Origin: Streptomyces venezuelae
GTDB lineage: Bacteria > Actinomycetota > Actinomycetes > Streptomycetales > Streptomycetaceae
Direction of reading: 5' to 3'
NCBI RefSeq assembly: GCF_008642315.1
Contig: NZ_CP029192.1
Location: 7,192,001-7,256,000 of the forward strand
Length of the DNA: 64,000 bases
Each line of letters opens with the position of its first letter. Position 1 is the stretch's first letter. The translations under genes were made by a program, and so were the position numbers. The notes under the pieces were generated by a model, which had not been told where the DNA came from, made no database searches, and was given only the letters and a program-made list of their open reading frames with translations. Positions 42,815-50,871 of this stretch are shown piece by piece.

Positions 42815-43218
42815 TCCAGCAACGCGCCAACTTCGACTGGATGCTGAAGGAGCTCGCCGACGGAGTGCCGCAGACCCGGCAGATCGTGGTGCTCTCCGCG
42901 GACGGTCTGCGCATCGCGCGCTACGGCGGCGACCCGGACGCGGCCGACCGCATCGCCGCGGCCTGCGCGGGTCTGCAGAGCCTCGCCGCCGCCGTCGCCA
43001 CCGAGATCCCGCACAGCGACGGCGGCATGAAGATGGTCATCATCGAGATCAACGGCGGCTACTTCTACCTGATGGCCGCGGGCGCGGGCGCCTACCTCGC
43101 CGTACTCGCCGACGAGACCGTCGACGCGGGCCTCATCGGCACCCGCATGCGCGACCTCGTCGTACGCATCGGGGCGCACCTGACCAGCCCGCCCCGGCGT
43201 GACGGGCAGGCCGTATGA
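42811..43218 (+). CDS. rarB: Conservon roadblock/LC7 protein CvnB (RarB)
   Basis: A 135-residue roadblock/LC7-fold protein. The typical pattern is an N-terminal helix (FDWMLKELADGVP), a strand with VVLSADGLRIA, and helix and strands ending at YLAVLADETVDAGLI. These proteins often regulate small GTPases, here probably RarD. The GTG start overlaps the stop of rarA in GTGA, and its stop overlaps the next start, so translation of the group is coupled. It is expected to bind RarA and RarC/RarD near the membrane. Confidence 0.92.
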   Translation: MIQQRANFDWMLKELADGVPQTRQIVVLSADGLRIARYGGDPDAADRIAAACAGLQSLAAAVATEIPHSDGGMKMVIIEINGGYFYLMAAGAGAYLAVLADETVDAGLIGTRMRDLVVRIGAHLTSPPRRDGQAV

Positions 43219-43628
43219 CTCCTCCGCAAGACTCCCCACGCGGCCCGCAACAGGGCGATGTCCCGCCGCAGGGCGACGCGCCTCCCCAGCGGGAGCGCCG
43301 CAGCCCCGACAACCCGGAGCGGCTGTACATCCTCACGGGCGAGGACTCCGAGCGTGCGCCGCTCGACCTCGTCACCCTGATCGTCGCGCAGGGCGAGGCG
43401 TCCCCGACGGCGCAGCCGGAACACTCGGCGGTCCTGCGGCTGTGCACGAGGCCGCTGTCCGTCGCCGAGTTGTCGGCCTACATGTCGCTGCCGTTCTCCG
43501 TCGTGACCGTCGTCCTGACGGAGTTACTCGCGACCGACCTCGTGCAGGCGCGCGCCCCCGTCGTCCGCTCCGCGCTCCCCGACCGATCCCTCCTCGAAGC
43601 GGTGATGCATGGACTTCAGAAACTCTAG
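43215..43628 (+). CDS. rarC: Conservon DUF742 protein CvnC (RarC)
   Basis: A 137-residue DUF742 protein. About 30 N-terminal residues are Pro/Gln-rich, and the domain from residue 33 starts RLYILTGEDSE. A winged-helix-like part follows with CTRPLSVAELSAYMSLPFSVVTVVLTELL. In conservons this protein links the roadblock protein and the GTPase. The ATG overlaps the rarB stop codon (ATGA), and the last 20 bases overlap rarD. Confidence 0.92.
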   Translation: MTPPQDSPRGPQQGDVPPQGDAPPQRERRSPDNPERLYILTGEDSERAPLDLVTLIVAQGEASPTAQPEHSAVLRLCTRPLSVAELSAYMSLPFSVVTVVLTELLATDLVQARAPVVRSALPDRSLLEAVMHGLQKL

Positions 43629-44232
43629 GAACACGGACACGATCACCGGCCCCCGCAGTGAGGACGTCCTGCCGCACACGGCCGCGGCCGCCGTGAAGGT
43701 CGTGATCGTGGGCGGGTTCGGGGTCGGCAAGACGACGATGGTCGGTTCGGTGAGCGAGATCCGCCCGCTGACCACCGAGGAGACGATGACCCAGGCGGGC
43801 ATCGGCGTCGACGACAACTACGGGTCCGAGTCCAAGACGGCCACCACCGTGGCGATGGACTTCGGCCGCATCAGCATCTCCGAGGAGCTCGTCCTCTACC
43901 TCTTCGGGACCCCCGGCCAGGAGCGCTTCTGGTTCCTGTGGAACGGCCTCTTCGAGGGGGCGCTCGGCGCGGTCGTGCTCATCGACACGCGCCGCCTGGA
44001 GGTCAGCTTCGACGTCATCGGCCGCCTGGAGGAGCGCGGCGTGCCGTTCGTCGTCGCCGTCAACGACTTCCCCGACGCGCCCCACCATCCGGTCGAGACC
44101 CTGCGCAGGGCGCTCGACCTGGAGGCGATCGTGCCGATCATGGCGTGCGACGCCCGCCGCAAGGAGTCCAGCAGGGACGTCCTGATGACGCTGATGCGCT
44201 ACCTCCACTCCCTGACCGTGGCCCGCGTCTGA
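43609..44232 (+). CDS. rarD: Conservon Ras-like GTPase CvnD (RarD)
   Basis: The 207-residue protein is a small GTPase of the MglA/Rag-like class found in conservons. P-loop GGFGVGKTT lies at about residues 35-43, the G3 motif is FGTPGQERF (Gly-x-Pro-Gly-Gln, with no classical DxxG Asp), and the G4 motif is reduced to VAVNDF, lacking the NKxD Lys. The N-terminal 25 residues are flexible. GDP/GTP switching is thought to be controlled by the roadblock and DUF742 partners. It overlaps rarC by 20 bases. Confidence 0.92.
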   Translation: MDFRNSRNTDTITGPRSEDVLPHTAAAAVKVVIVGGFGVGKTTMVGSVSEIRPLTTEETMTQAGIGVDDNYGSESKTATTVAMDFGRISISEELVLYLFGTPGQERFWFLWNGLFEGALGAVVLIDTRRLEVSFDVIGRLEERGVPFVVAVNDFPDAPHHPVETLRRALDLEAIVPIMACDARRKESSRDVLMTLMRYLHSLTVARV

Positions 44233-44293
44233 CCGTGCCCCCATCCGTACCCAGCCACCCGCACCCCCCTCAGCGAAACCCGGAGCGACGACC

Positions 44294-45766
44294 GTGACGA
44301 CCCCTCCCCCTTCCCGCTGGGCCGGCACCGACGACCTCGGTGCCGCACCGCCCGGCTGCCCCGCCCACGGCCTCGGCCCCGGCGGCCTGCACCGCATCCA
44401 TGGCCCCGAGGCGGACGCCGACCTCGCGGGCCTGTACGAGAAGCTGCGCGCCGAGCACGGCCCGGTCGCGCCCGTGCTGATCCACAACGACGTGCCGATG
44501 TGGGTGGTGCTCGGCCACAGCGAGAACCTCCACATGGTCCGCACCCCCTCGCAGTACACCCGCGACTCGCGCACCTGGCGGGCCGTGCAGGACGGCAGCG
44601 CGGGCCTCGACCACCCGCTCGCACCCGTCTTCACCTGGCAGCCGATGTGCAGCTTCGTCGAGGGCGACGAACACCAGCGGCTGCGCGGCGCGGTCACCGG
44701 CGCCATGTCCGGCATCGACCACCGGGGCATCCGCCGCTACATCAACCGCTACACGAACCACCTGCTCAACGACTTCTGCCAGGACGGCCACGCCGACCTC
44801 GTCAGCCGGTTCGCCGAGCACCTGCCGATGATGGTGATGTGCCACGTCCTCGGCATGCCCGAGGAGTACAACGAGCGGATGGTGCAGTCCGCCCGCGACA
44901 TGATCAAGGGCACCGAGACCGCCATCGCGAGCAACGCGTACGTGATGGAGGTCCTGATGGGGCTGGTGGCGCGGCGCCGCGCCAACCCCGAGGAGGACTT
45001 CACCAGCAGCCTCATCGCCCACCCCGCGCAGCTCACCGACGACGAGGTCGGCGCGCACCTGCGGCTCGTGCTCATCGCCGCGTACGAGGCCACCGCCAAC
45101 CTCATCGCGAACGTCGTGCGGATGGTCCTCACCGACCCGCGCTTCAGGGCGCAGCTCAGCGGCGGGCAGATGACGGTTCCCGAGGCGGTCGAGCAGTCCC
45201 TGTGGGACGAGCCACCGTTCAGCGCGATGGTCGGCTACTTCGCGAAGCAGGACACTCAGCTCGGCGGGCAGCAGATCCGTGCGGGCGACGGGCTGATCAT
45301 GGGCATCGCGCCGGGCAACGTCGACCCGGTCGTCCGGCCCGACCTCGCGGCCAACATGCAGGGCAACCGCTCGCACCTCGCGTTCAGCGGCGGCCCGCAC
45401 GAGTGCCCGGGCCAGGACATCGGCCGCGCCATCGCCGACACCGGCGTAGACGCGCTTCTGATGCGCCTGCCGGACGTCGAACTCGCCATCGACGAGCGTG
45501 ATCTGCGGTGGACGTCGTCGATCATGTCGCGGCACCTCGTTGAGCTGCCGGTGAAGTTCGCGCCGCGCCCGCCGCAGGACGTCATGGCCCGGCCCTCGGC
45601 GCAGCTGCCGCCCCCGCGCAGGGACTGGCAGGTGTCGTCCCCGGCACCGCACGCCCCGGCCGTCCCACCGGCGTCGGTGCCCGCTCCGGCCCCGGCCCCG
45701 GCTCCCGAGGCCGTTCGCCCCAAGGGCGCGTGGCAGCGCTTCCTGACCTGGTGGCGCGGCTACTGA
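44294..45766 (+). CDS. rarE: Conservon cytochrome P450 CvnE (RarE), CYP157-like
   Basis: A 490-residue P450 with the heme-ligand motif FSGGPHECPG (Cys371) and an oxygen-binding I-helix reading AAYEATANL. The K-helix ExxR is absent: the site reads EAVEQSLWDEPP, with Gln301 and Trp304 where Glu and Arg are expected. This EQSLW form is known from the CYP157 family of Streptomyces conservons, in which the ExxR is not conserved. A Pro/Ala-rich tail of about 70 residues follows the catalytic domain. It starts 61 bases after rarD, in the same unit. The substrate and the redox partner are unknown; the ferredoxin gene at 20831 is far away. Confidence 0.93.
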   Translation: MTTPPPSRWAGTDDLGAAPPGCPAHGLGPGGLHRIHGPEADADLAGLYEKLRAEHGPVAPVLIHNDVPMWVVLGHSENLHMVRTPSQYTRDSRTWRAVQDGSAGLDHPLAPVFTWQPMCSFVEGDEHQRLRGAVTGAMSGIDHRGIRRYINRYTNHLLNDFCQDGHADLVSRFAEHLPMMVMCHVLGMPEEYNERMVQSARDMIKGTETAIASNAYVMEVLMGLVARRRANPEEDFTSSLIAHPAQLTDDEVGAHLRLVLIAAYEATANLIANVVRMVLTDPRFRAQLSGGQMTVPEAVEQSLWDEPPFSAMVGYFAKQDTQLGGQQIRAGDGLIMGIAPGNVDPVVRPDLAANMQGNRSHLAFSGGPHECPGQDIGRAIADTGVDALLMRLPDVELAIDERDLRWTSSIMSRHLVELPVKFAPRPPQDVMARPSAQLPPPRRDWQVSSPAPHAPAVPPASVPAPAPAPAPEAVRPKGAWQRFLTWWRGY

Positions 45767-45772
45767 TACCGG

Positions 45773-46717
45773 CTACCGCACCCACCCGTCGTACGCCTCC
45801 CAGGCCGCCAGCGTCCGCCTGCTGGTGAGACGGTGGGCGGTGCCCGTGACCGGGTCCGTGAACTCCAGGACGCGCGCGAGGAGTTGCAGGGGCCGCCGGA
45901 AGTCACCCGGCGGCACGGGCCCGGCCACCACCGGATAGACGGGGTCGCCGAGGATCGGCAGGCCCAACGCGTTCATGTGAACGCGGAGTTGGTGGGTGCG
46001 GCCGGTGTGCGGGGTCAGCCGGTAGCGGCCGAGTCCGGAGCGGTGCTCGACGAGTTCGACGTGGCTCTCGCTGTTGGGCTCGGCGCCGGGCACCTCGTAC
46101 GCGGCGATGATCCCGCGCTCCTTCACGATGTGGCTGCGCACGGTGCGGGGGAGCGGCACGTCCGGGTCGTACGCGGCGACCGCCTCGTACTCCTTGCGCA
46201 CGAGGCGGTCGCGGAACAGCGTCTGGTACGCGCCGCGTTCCTCGGGTCGCACGGTGAACAGGAGCAGTCCGGCGGTCAGCCGGTCCAGGCGGTGGGCGGC
46301 GCCGAGCGTCGGGATGCCGAGTTCCGTGCGGAGCCGGGCGAGAGCCGTCTGCGTCACATGACTGCCGCGGGGCATCGTCGCGATGAAGTGTGGTTTGTCC
46401 ACGACGACGATGTGTTCGTCACGGTGGACGACGTCGAGGGCGAAGGGGACGGGGACCTCGGCGGGGAGGTCCCGGTGGAACCAGACGGAGGCGCCCGGCA
46501 GGTAGGGCGTGTCCGGGCCCACGGGTTCGCCGTCCGCGCCGACGACCCGCCCCTCCCGCACCATCGCGTCGACGACGTCGGGTCCCACCGGTAGCCGCTC
46601 CACCAGGTGGGCGAGCACGGTCGGCCACGCCCCGTCGGCCGGCAGGACGACCCGGACGGGGTCGATGCCGTCGCGCTGGGGGAGCGGGGCGGGCGGAAGG
46701 CGGCGCTTGCGTCTCAT
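45773..46717 (-). CDS. RluA-family pseudouridine synthase
   Basis: The 314-residue protein resembles RluA/RluD-type synthases that isomerise uridine in rRNA or tRNA. The catalytic Asp is in the signature AAHRLDRLTAGLLLF. A second motif, TPHTGRTHQLRVHMNALGLPILGDPVYP, follows near residue 255. The N-terminal 90 residues include a basic start (MRRKRRLPP) and an S4-like region. The ATG at 46717 was preferred; a TACGCT hexamer ends nine bases before it and there is no Shine-Dalgarno. It converges with rarE, leaving six bases between them, and is divergent from the GNAT gene. The target nucleotide is unknown. Confidence 0.9.
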   Translation of the reverse strand: MRRKRRLPPAPLPQRDGIDPVRVVLPADGAWPTVLAHLVERLPVGPDVVDAMVREGRVVGADGEPVGPDTPYLPGASVWFHRDLPAEVPVPFALDVVHRDEHIVVVDKPHFIATMPRGSHVTQTALARLRTELGIPTLGAAHRLDRLTAGLLLFTVRPEERGAYQTLFRDRLVRKEYEAVAAYDPDVPLPRTVRSHIVKERGIIAAYEVPGAEPNSESHVELVEHRSGLGRYRLTPHTGRTHQLRVHMNALGLPILGDPVYPVVAGPVPPGDFRRPLQLLARVLEFTDPVTGTAHRLTSRRTLAAWEAYDGWVR

Positions 46718-46897
46718 CAGGGGGTCAGCGTACGGGGCGCCGCAGGTCACGGTGGGTGCGAGCGGGGGCATCCGGGGTGTTCGCCGATCTTCAGGGGCGG
46801 ACCGGTGTGCGGGGCGTGCGGGTTCGGGCCCCGCAGGCTCATGTGCGCCCCGGAAAACCACTGCCGTCGCGTGCGTCCCCGCTGACACGATGCGCCC

Positions 46898-47497
46898 ATG
46901 CCCTTCAAGATCTCCGACATCGTCGCGGCCGGCACGCTCGCCCGCCGCGCGCAGCCGACGCTCCCCGTCCCCGGCGGCCTGATCGTGCGCCCCTGGTCGA
47001 TGGCCGACGTGCCCGCGGTGTACGAGGCGTTCCAGGACCCCGTGATACAGCGCTGGCACGCGCGCGTGGCCGATTCCGAGAGCGAGGTGCGGGGCTGGAT
47101 AGAGGGCTGGCGCAGAGCGTGGGCGGACGAGCGCGACGCGTACTGGGCGATCGCCGACGCGGGGACCGACGCGGTTGTCGGCCGGGTGGCGCTGCGCTGC
47201 ATCGTGCTCGCCGACGGCCAGGCGGAGATCGCGTACTGGACGATGCCGTCGGCCCGCGGCCGCGGCGTGGCTCCCCGTGCCGTCGAGGCGCTCTGCGCCT
47301 GGGCGTTCGACGAGGTGGGCCTGCACCGCCTGGAACTGACCCACTCGACGGAGAACGAGGCGTCGTGCCGCGTCGCCGTGAAGACGGGTTTCGCGACGGA
47401 GGGCACGAAGCGGAGTGCGCTGCTGCACGAGGACGGGTGGCATGACATGCATTTGCATGCGCGGATCAGGGGTGAGGGGTCCGGGGCGCGGGTGTGA
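46898..47497 (+). CDS. GNAT-family N-acetyltransferase (RimJ/RimL-like)
   Basis: The 199-residue protein has the GNAT fold: an N-terminal LIVRPWSMADVPAVYEAFQDP, a central AEIAYWTMPSARGRGVAPRAVEAL with the acetyl-CoA-binding R-x-x-G-x-G/A loop, and the C-terminal HRLELTHSTENEASCRVAVKTGF, which is characteristic of RimJ/RimL-type enzymes acting on protein N-termini or small amines. A CACGAT hexamer ends six bases before the ATG, and no ribosome binding site is visible. Its gene converges with the siderophore-interacting protein gene, a hairpin lying between them. The substrate is not known. Confidence 0.88.
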   Translation: MPFKISDIVAAGTLARRAQPTLPVPGGLIVRPWSMADVPAVYEAFQDPVIQRWHARVADSESEVRGWIEGWRRAWADERDAYWAIADAGTDAVVGRVALRCIVLADGQAEIAYWTMPSARGRGVAPRAVEALCAWAFDEVGLHRLELTHSTENEASCRVAVKTGFATEGTKRSALLHEDGWHDMHLHARIRGEGSGARV

Positions 47498-47604
47498 GGC
47501 TGCCCTGCTCAGCGTGCGCGAGGTGCGCGAGTGAACACCGTGGGACGCGGCTCCCACGACCGGGACGGTCGCCCCCTGCGGCTTCGACGTGAGGTTCTCC
47601 CGAT

Positions 47605-47634
47605 AGCGGTGACGTGGGCGAGTGCGTCACCGCT
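47605..47634. terminator. Hairpin between convergent GNAT and siderophore genes
   Basis: A perfect 10-bp stem, AGCGGTGACG with CGTCACCGCT, and a 10-base loop, 17 bases beyond the stop of the siderophore gene on the other strand. Confidence 0.65.
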
Positions 47635-47650
47635 CCCGTGTGTCGGGCCG

Positions 47651-48487
47651 TCAGGCCGCCTTCTCCTGCTCCGCCTCCACCTGCGCGTTCCACTCCCGCT
47701 TCGATGCCTGCCAGCCGTCCTCGTTGTGGCCGAGGCGCCAGTAGCCGGAGATGGAGAGCTGGTCGCGGGGGATCTCGCGTTCCATGCGGAGGTAGCGGCG
47801 GAGTTCCTTCACGAAGCCTGCTTCGCCGTGGACGAAGGCCTGGAGGGTGCCGGGCGGGAACTCCAGGGCGCGGACGGCCTCGGTGAGGAGTTCGCCGACC
47901 GGGCGGGCGCCGCGGTGGAGCCAGGTGATCTCCGCGGTCGTGGCGATCTTCTGCTCCTCGTCGGGGTTCTCGACCTCGATGAAGATGTGGGCGACCGCGC
48001 CTTCGGGCAGTGCCTCCGCCGCCGCGGCGATGGCGGGCAGTGCGCTCTCGTCACCGGCGAGCAGGTGCCAGTCGGCGTCCGTGCCCGGTGCGTACGCGCC
48101 GCCGGGGCCGAGGAAGCGCACCGTGGTGCCCGGCTGGACGTCGCGGGCCCACGGGCCCGCGAGGCCCTCGTCGCCGTGGATCACGAAGTCGAGGGCGAGC
48201 TCACGGGTCGCGGGGTCCCAGGAGCGGACCGTGTAGGTGCGGGTGACCGGCCACTGGTCGCGCGGGAACTCCTCGCGGATCCGCTGCATGTCGAAGGGCT
48301 CGGGGTAGGTGACGCCCGCCACGTCGAAGAGGAGCTTCACGTAGTGGTCGGTGCACTCACCGGCCGTGAACTCGGCGAGGCCCTCGCCGCCGAGGACCAC
48401 CCGCTGCATGTGCGGGGTCAGCCGCTCCGTGCGGACGACCTGCGCGACATGGGTCTTCGGTGCTTTGCGTGCCGGACGTTCTGCCAT
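47651..48487 (-). CDS. Siderophore-interacting protein (ferric-siderophore reductase type)
   Basis: The 278-residue protein is of the SIP/ViuB type, which reduces ferric siderophores with NAD(P)H and FAD in the cytoplasm. FAD-binding residues are in the RTYTVRSWDP segment (R-x-Y-T), and the SIP C-terminal motif DQLSISGYWRLGHNEDGW is complete. The middle part includes HLLAGDESALPAI, the NAD(P)-side glycine-acidic loop. The ATG at 48487 is preceded by an iron box 29 bases upstream, so the gene should be repressed by a DmdR/IdeR-type regulator when iron is abundant. The exonuclease gene lies upstream on the same strand. Confidence 0.93.
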   Translation of the reverse strand: MAERPARKAPKTHVAQVVRTERLTPHMQRVVLGGEGLAEFTAGECTDHYVKLLFDVAGVTYPEPFDMQRIREEFPRDQWPVTRTYTVRSWDPATRELALDFVIHGDEGLAGPWARDVQPGTTVRFLGPGGAYAPGTDADWHLLAGDESALPAIAAAAEALPEGAVAHIFIEVENPDEEQKIATTAEITWLHRGARPVGELLTEAVRALEFPPGTLQAFVHGEAGFVKELRRYLRMEREIPRDQLSISGYWRLGHNEDGWQASKREWNAQVEAEQEKAA

Positions 48488-48516
48488 GGCGACGGCCTCC
48501 CCTGATCCACAAATAC

Positions 48517-48535
48517 TTAGGCTTACCTAAGCTAA
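48517..48535. promoter_or_regulatory. Iron box (DmdR/IdeR operator)
   Basis: TTAGGCTTACCTAAGCTAA, read on the minus strand as TTAGCTTAGGTAAGCCTAA, keeps the TTAG-TTAGG...CCTAA pattern of actinobacterial iron boxes. It lies between the exonuclease stop and the siderophore-interacting gene, upstream of the latter. Confidence 0.85.
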
Positions 48536-48539
48536 CACC

Positions 48540-49481
48540 TCAGGGGTGCAGGACCGAGAGCAGGCGTTGCAGCGAGCCTCCCAGGTTCCAGCGGGCCGCC
48601 AGCTCGTCCAGGGCGGCGGGGTCGCGGGGGGTGTGGGGGAGGGTGACGTCCACTTCCGGCAGGGGGACGTCGGCTGCTACCCGTACGACCTTCGGCGCGA
48701 CCGCCACGTACGCCCGCGATTCGTCCAGACGCCTGCGCTGCGACGGGGTGAGCTTCGACTTCGGGTCGTCGACCGCGGCCATGATCCCGGCCAGGTCGCC
48801 GTAGGCGTCCAGGAGTTTCGCGGCCGTCTTCTCGCCGATTCCCGGGACGCCCGGCAGGCCGTCGCTCGGGTCGCCGCGCAATAGCGCCAGGTCGACGTAG
48901 CCCGGCCCGTCCACGCCGTACTTCTCGCGGAGCCACGCCTCGTCCGTCGTCTGGAGGGTGCCGACGCCCTTGAGGGGATAGAGGACGCGGACGCCGCGCT
49001 CGTCGTCGACCAGCTGATAGAGGTCGCGGTCGCCGGTGACGATGTCGACGGGGCCGGTGGCACGCGCCGTGAACGTGCCGATCACGTCGTCCGCCTCGTA
49101 CGCCGCCACGCCCACGCGGGCGATGCCGAGCGCGTCGAGGACCTCCTCGATGACGGGGACCTGTGGGGAGAGCGTGTCCGGGATCTCCTCGGCGTCCGCG
49201 CCCGTCTCGACCTCCTCGGCGACGCGGTGTGCCTTGTAGGAGGGGATGAGCTCGACCCGCCAGTGTGGGCGCCAGTCGGCGTCCATGCAGGCGACCAGGT
49301 CGTCCGGCCGGTGGTCCTGCACGAGGCGCGTGATGAAGTCGAGCAGCCCGCGCACGGCGTTGACCGGGGTGCCGTCCGGGGCCTTCACGGACTCCGGGAC
49401 TCCGAAGTACGCCCTGAAGTAGAGGGAAGCCGTGTCGAGAAGCATGAGCCGTCGGGTTCGCTGAGTCACGTTGCGCATCAT
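48540..49481 (-). CDS. 5'-3' exonuclease (PolA N-terminal-like, FEN family)
   Basis: The 313-residue protein corresponds to the stand-alone 5'-nuclease domain found in Streptomyces besides DNA polymerase I. Metal-binding Asp residues are visible in LLDTASLYFRAYFG, in EADDVIGTFTA, and in VDIVTGDRDLYQLVDD. The helix-hairpin-helix appears in GVPGIGEKTAAKLL. It should degrade RNA primers or flap structures during replication and repair. The start is uncertain: ATG at 49481 or 49478 has no Shine-Dalgarno, and ATG 49445 is a third possibility. The iron box and siderophore gene follow it downstream, but regulation of the two genes should be separate. Confidence 0.9.
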   Translation of the reverse strand: MMRNVTQRTRRLMLLDTASLYFRAYFGVPESVKAPDGTPVNAVRGLLDFITRLVQDHRPDDLVACMDADWRPHWRVELIPSYKAHRVAEEVETGADAEEIPDTLSPQVPVIEEVLDALGIARVGVAAYEADDVIGTFTARATGPVDIVTGDRDLYQLVDDERGVRVLYPLKGVGTLQTTDEAWLREKYGVDGPGYVDLALLRGDPSDGLPGVPGIGEKTAAKLLDAYGDLAGIMAAVDDPKSKLTPSQRRRLDESRAYVAVAPKVVRVAADVPLPEVDVTLPHTPRDPAALDELAARWNLGGSLQRLLSVLHP

Positions 49482-49693
49482 GCCGCACACCACCGACAGC
49501 CGCCCGGACGCCGTCGGGGCCGGGGCGGGGCCGCGTTGCGCATCGCGGCCACGGGTGCCGAGAGCGCAACTCGTGTGAGCTGGGTCACTCTTGTGTTTGG
49601 CCTGAACAAGCGGGGGCAGGTGCGCAGCCGGAGCGAGGCCGGTCGCACTTTCAACTATTCGACCGGGTAAGTGGCCCGAAGCCACCACGCTCC

Positions 49694-49722
49694 ACGGCCC
49701 GCCGGCGGGGGAGGCGGGCCGT
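49694..49722 (+). terminator. Hairpin upstream of the betaine transporter genes
   Basis: A 10-bp stem, ACGGCCCGCC with GGCGGGCCGT, with a nine-base loop, ending 24 bases before the start of the ATPase gene. It could be an attenuator in the leader or an independent terminator. No riboswitch consensus was recognised in 49482-49746. Confidence 0.55.
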
Positions 49723-49746
49723 CTTGGTTCAACCCGAGAGGTGTAT

Positions 49747-50871
49747 GTGTCCAGGCTGCAGGCCGAGCACTTGTACAAAGTGTTCGGCAGACGACCCGAT
49801 GACGCGGTGGAGCAACTCCGCCACGGAGGCGACCGAGAGGAGCTGCGCGCCAACGGCACCACCGCTGCCGTCATCGACGCGTCCTTCGAGGTCGAACCGG
49901 GCCAGATCTTCGTCGTCATGGGTCTCTCCGGATCCGGCAAGTCCACGTTGTTGCGCATGCTCAACGGGCTGTCGGAGCCGACGGCCGGTCATGTCCGCTT
50001 CGACGGTCAGGATCTGACCGAGCTGAGCGCCCGCGAGATGCGGGAGGTGCGCTCCAAGAAGATCAGCATGGTCTTCCAGCACTTCGCGCTCTTCCCGCAC
50101 CGCAGCGTCCTGGAGAACGCCGGCTACGGCCTCGAGGTGCAGGGCGTGCCCCGCGCCGAGCGCGAGAAGCGCGCCACCGAGGCGCTGGAGCTCGCGGGCC
50201 TCAAGGGCTGGGAGAAGTCCTGGCCCGACGAGCTGTCCGGCGGCATGCAGCAGCGCGTGGGCCTCGCCCGCGCGCTCGCCACCGACGCCGACCTGCTCCT
50301 CATGGACGAGTCGTTCAGCGCGCTCGACCCGCTGATCCGCCGTGACATGCAGGACCAGCTCCTCGTGCTCCAGAAGCGGCTGAAGAAGACCATCGTCTTC
50401 ATCACCCACGACCTGAACGAGGCCATGCGCCTGGGCGACCAGATCGCCGTCATGCGCGACGGCCGCATCGTCCAGATCGGCAACGCCGAGGACATCCTCG
50501 TCACCCCGGCCAACGACTACGTCGCCGCGTTCACCCAGGACGTCGACCGCTCCCGCGTGCTGACGGCGGGCGCGATCATGGCCGACCCCGACAAGGACTA
50601 CGTGCGGGCCGACGCGCCCGCGACGGTCACCGAGGGCACTCCGATCATCGAGCTGTTCACGCCGTGCTCCACCAGCGAGGTGCCGGTCGCCGTGACCGAC
50701 GCCGACGGCGAGCTCGTCGGCGTCGTGCCGCGGGCCAGGCTGCTCGCCGTGCTCGGTGAGCCGATGAAGGAGCCGGAGGACGCGGTGCCGGCTTCCATAC
50801 CTGCCCAGGAGAAGGGTGACGCCCAGGACACGGGCGGCAAGAACGCGGGCAAGGTGAGCAGCGGTGCCTAG
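49747..50871 (+). CDS. Glycine betaine/proline-type ABC transporter ATP-binding protein
   Basis: The 374-residue protein is an OpuAA/ProV-type ATPase. Walker A GLSGSGKST lies near residue 62. The characteristic insertion before it (RRPDDAVEQLRHGGDREEL) resembles ProV. The signature LSGGMQQRVGLARAL and Walker B LLLMDESFSAL follow, then the H-loop ITHDLNEA. A C-terminal CBS-like pair (about residues 270-350) may sense ionic strength or a nucleotide, as in OpuA. The GTG at 49747 was preferred because GAGAGG is five bases upstream; the GTG at 49741 is in frame. The permease/binding protein gene overlaps its end by eight bases, so they form one transporter for osmoprotectants. Confidence 0.92.
   Translation: MSRLQAEHLYKVFGRRPDDAVEQLRHGGDREELRANGTTAAVIDASFEVEPGQIFVVMGLSGSGKSTLLRMLNGLSEPTAGHVRFDGQDLTELSAREMREVRSKKISMVFQHFALFPHRSVLENAGYGLEVQGVPRAEREKRATEALELAGLKGWEKSWPDELSGGMQQRVGLARALATDADLLLMDESFSALDPLIRRDMQDQLLVLQKRLKKTIVFITHDLNEAMRLGDQIAVMRDGRIVQIGNAEDILVTPANDYVAAFTQDVDRSRVLTAGAIMADPDKDYVRADAPATVTEGTPIIELFTPCSTSEVPVAVTDADGELVGVVPRARLLAVLGEPMKEPEDAVPASIPAQEKGDAQDTGGKNAGKVSSGA

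Noticed and set aside
49482..49746. Riboswitch in the leader of the betaine transporter genes
   Set aside because: Only one simple hairpin is seen. No c-di-AMP, glycine or other known consensus was recognised.
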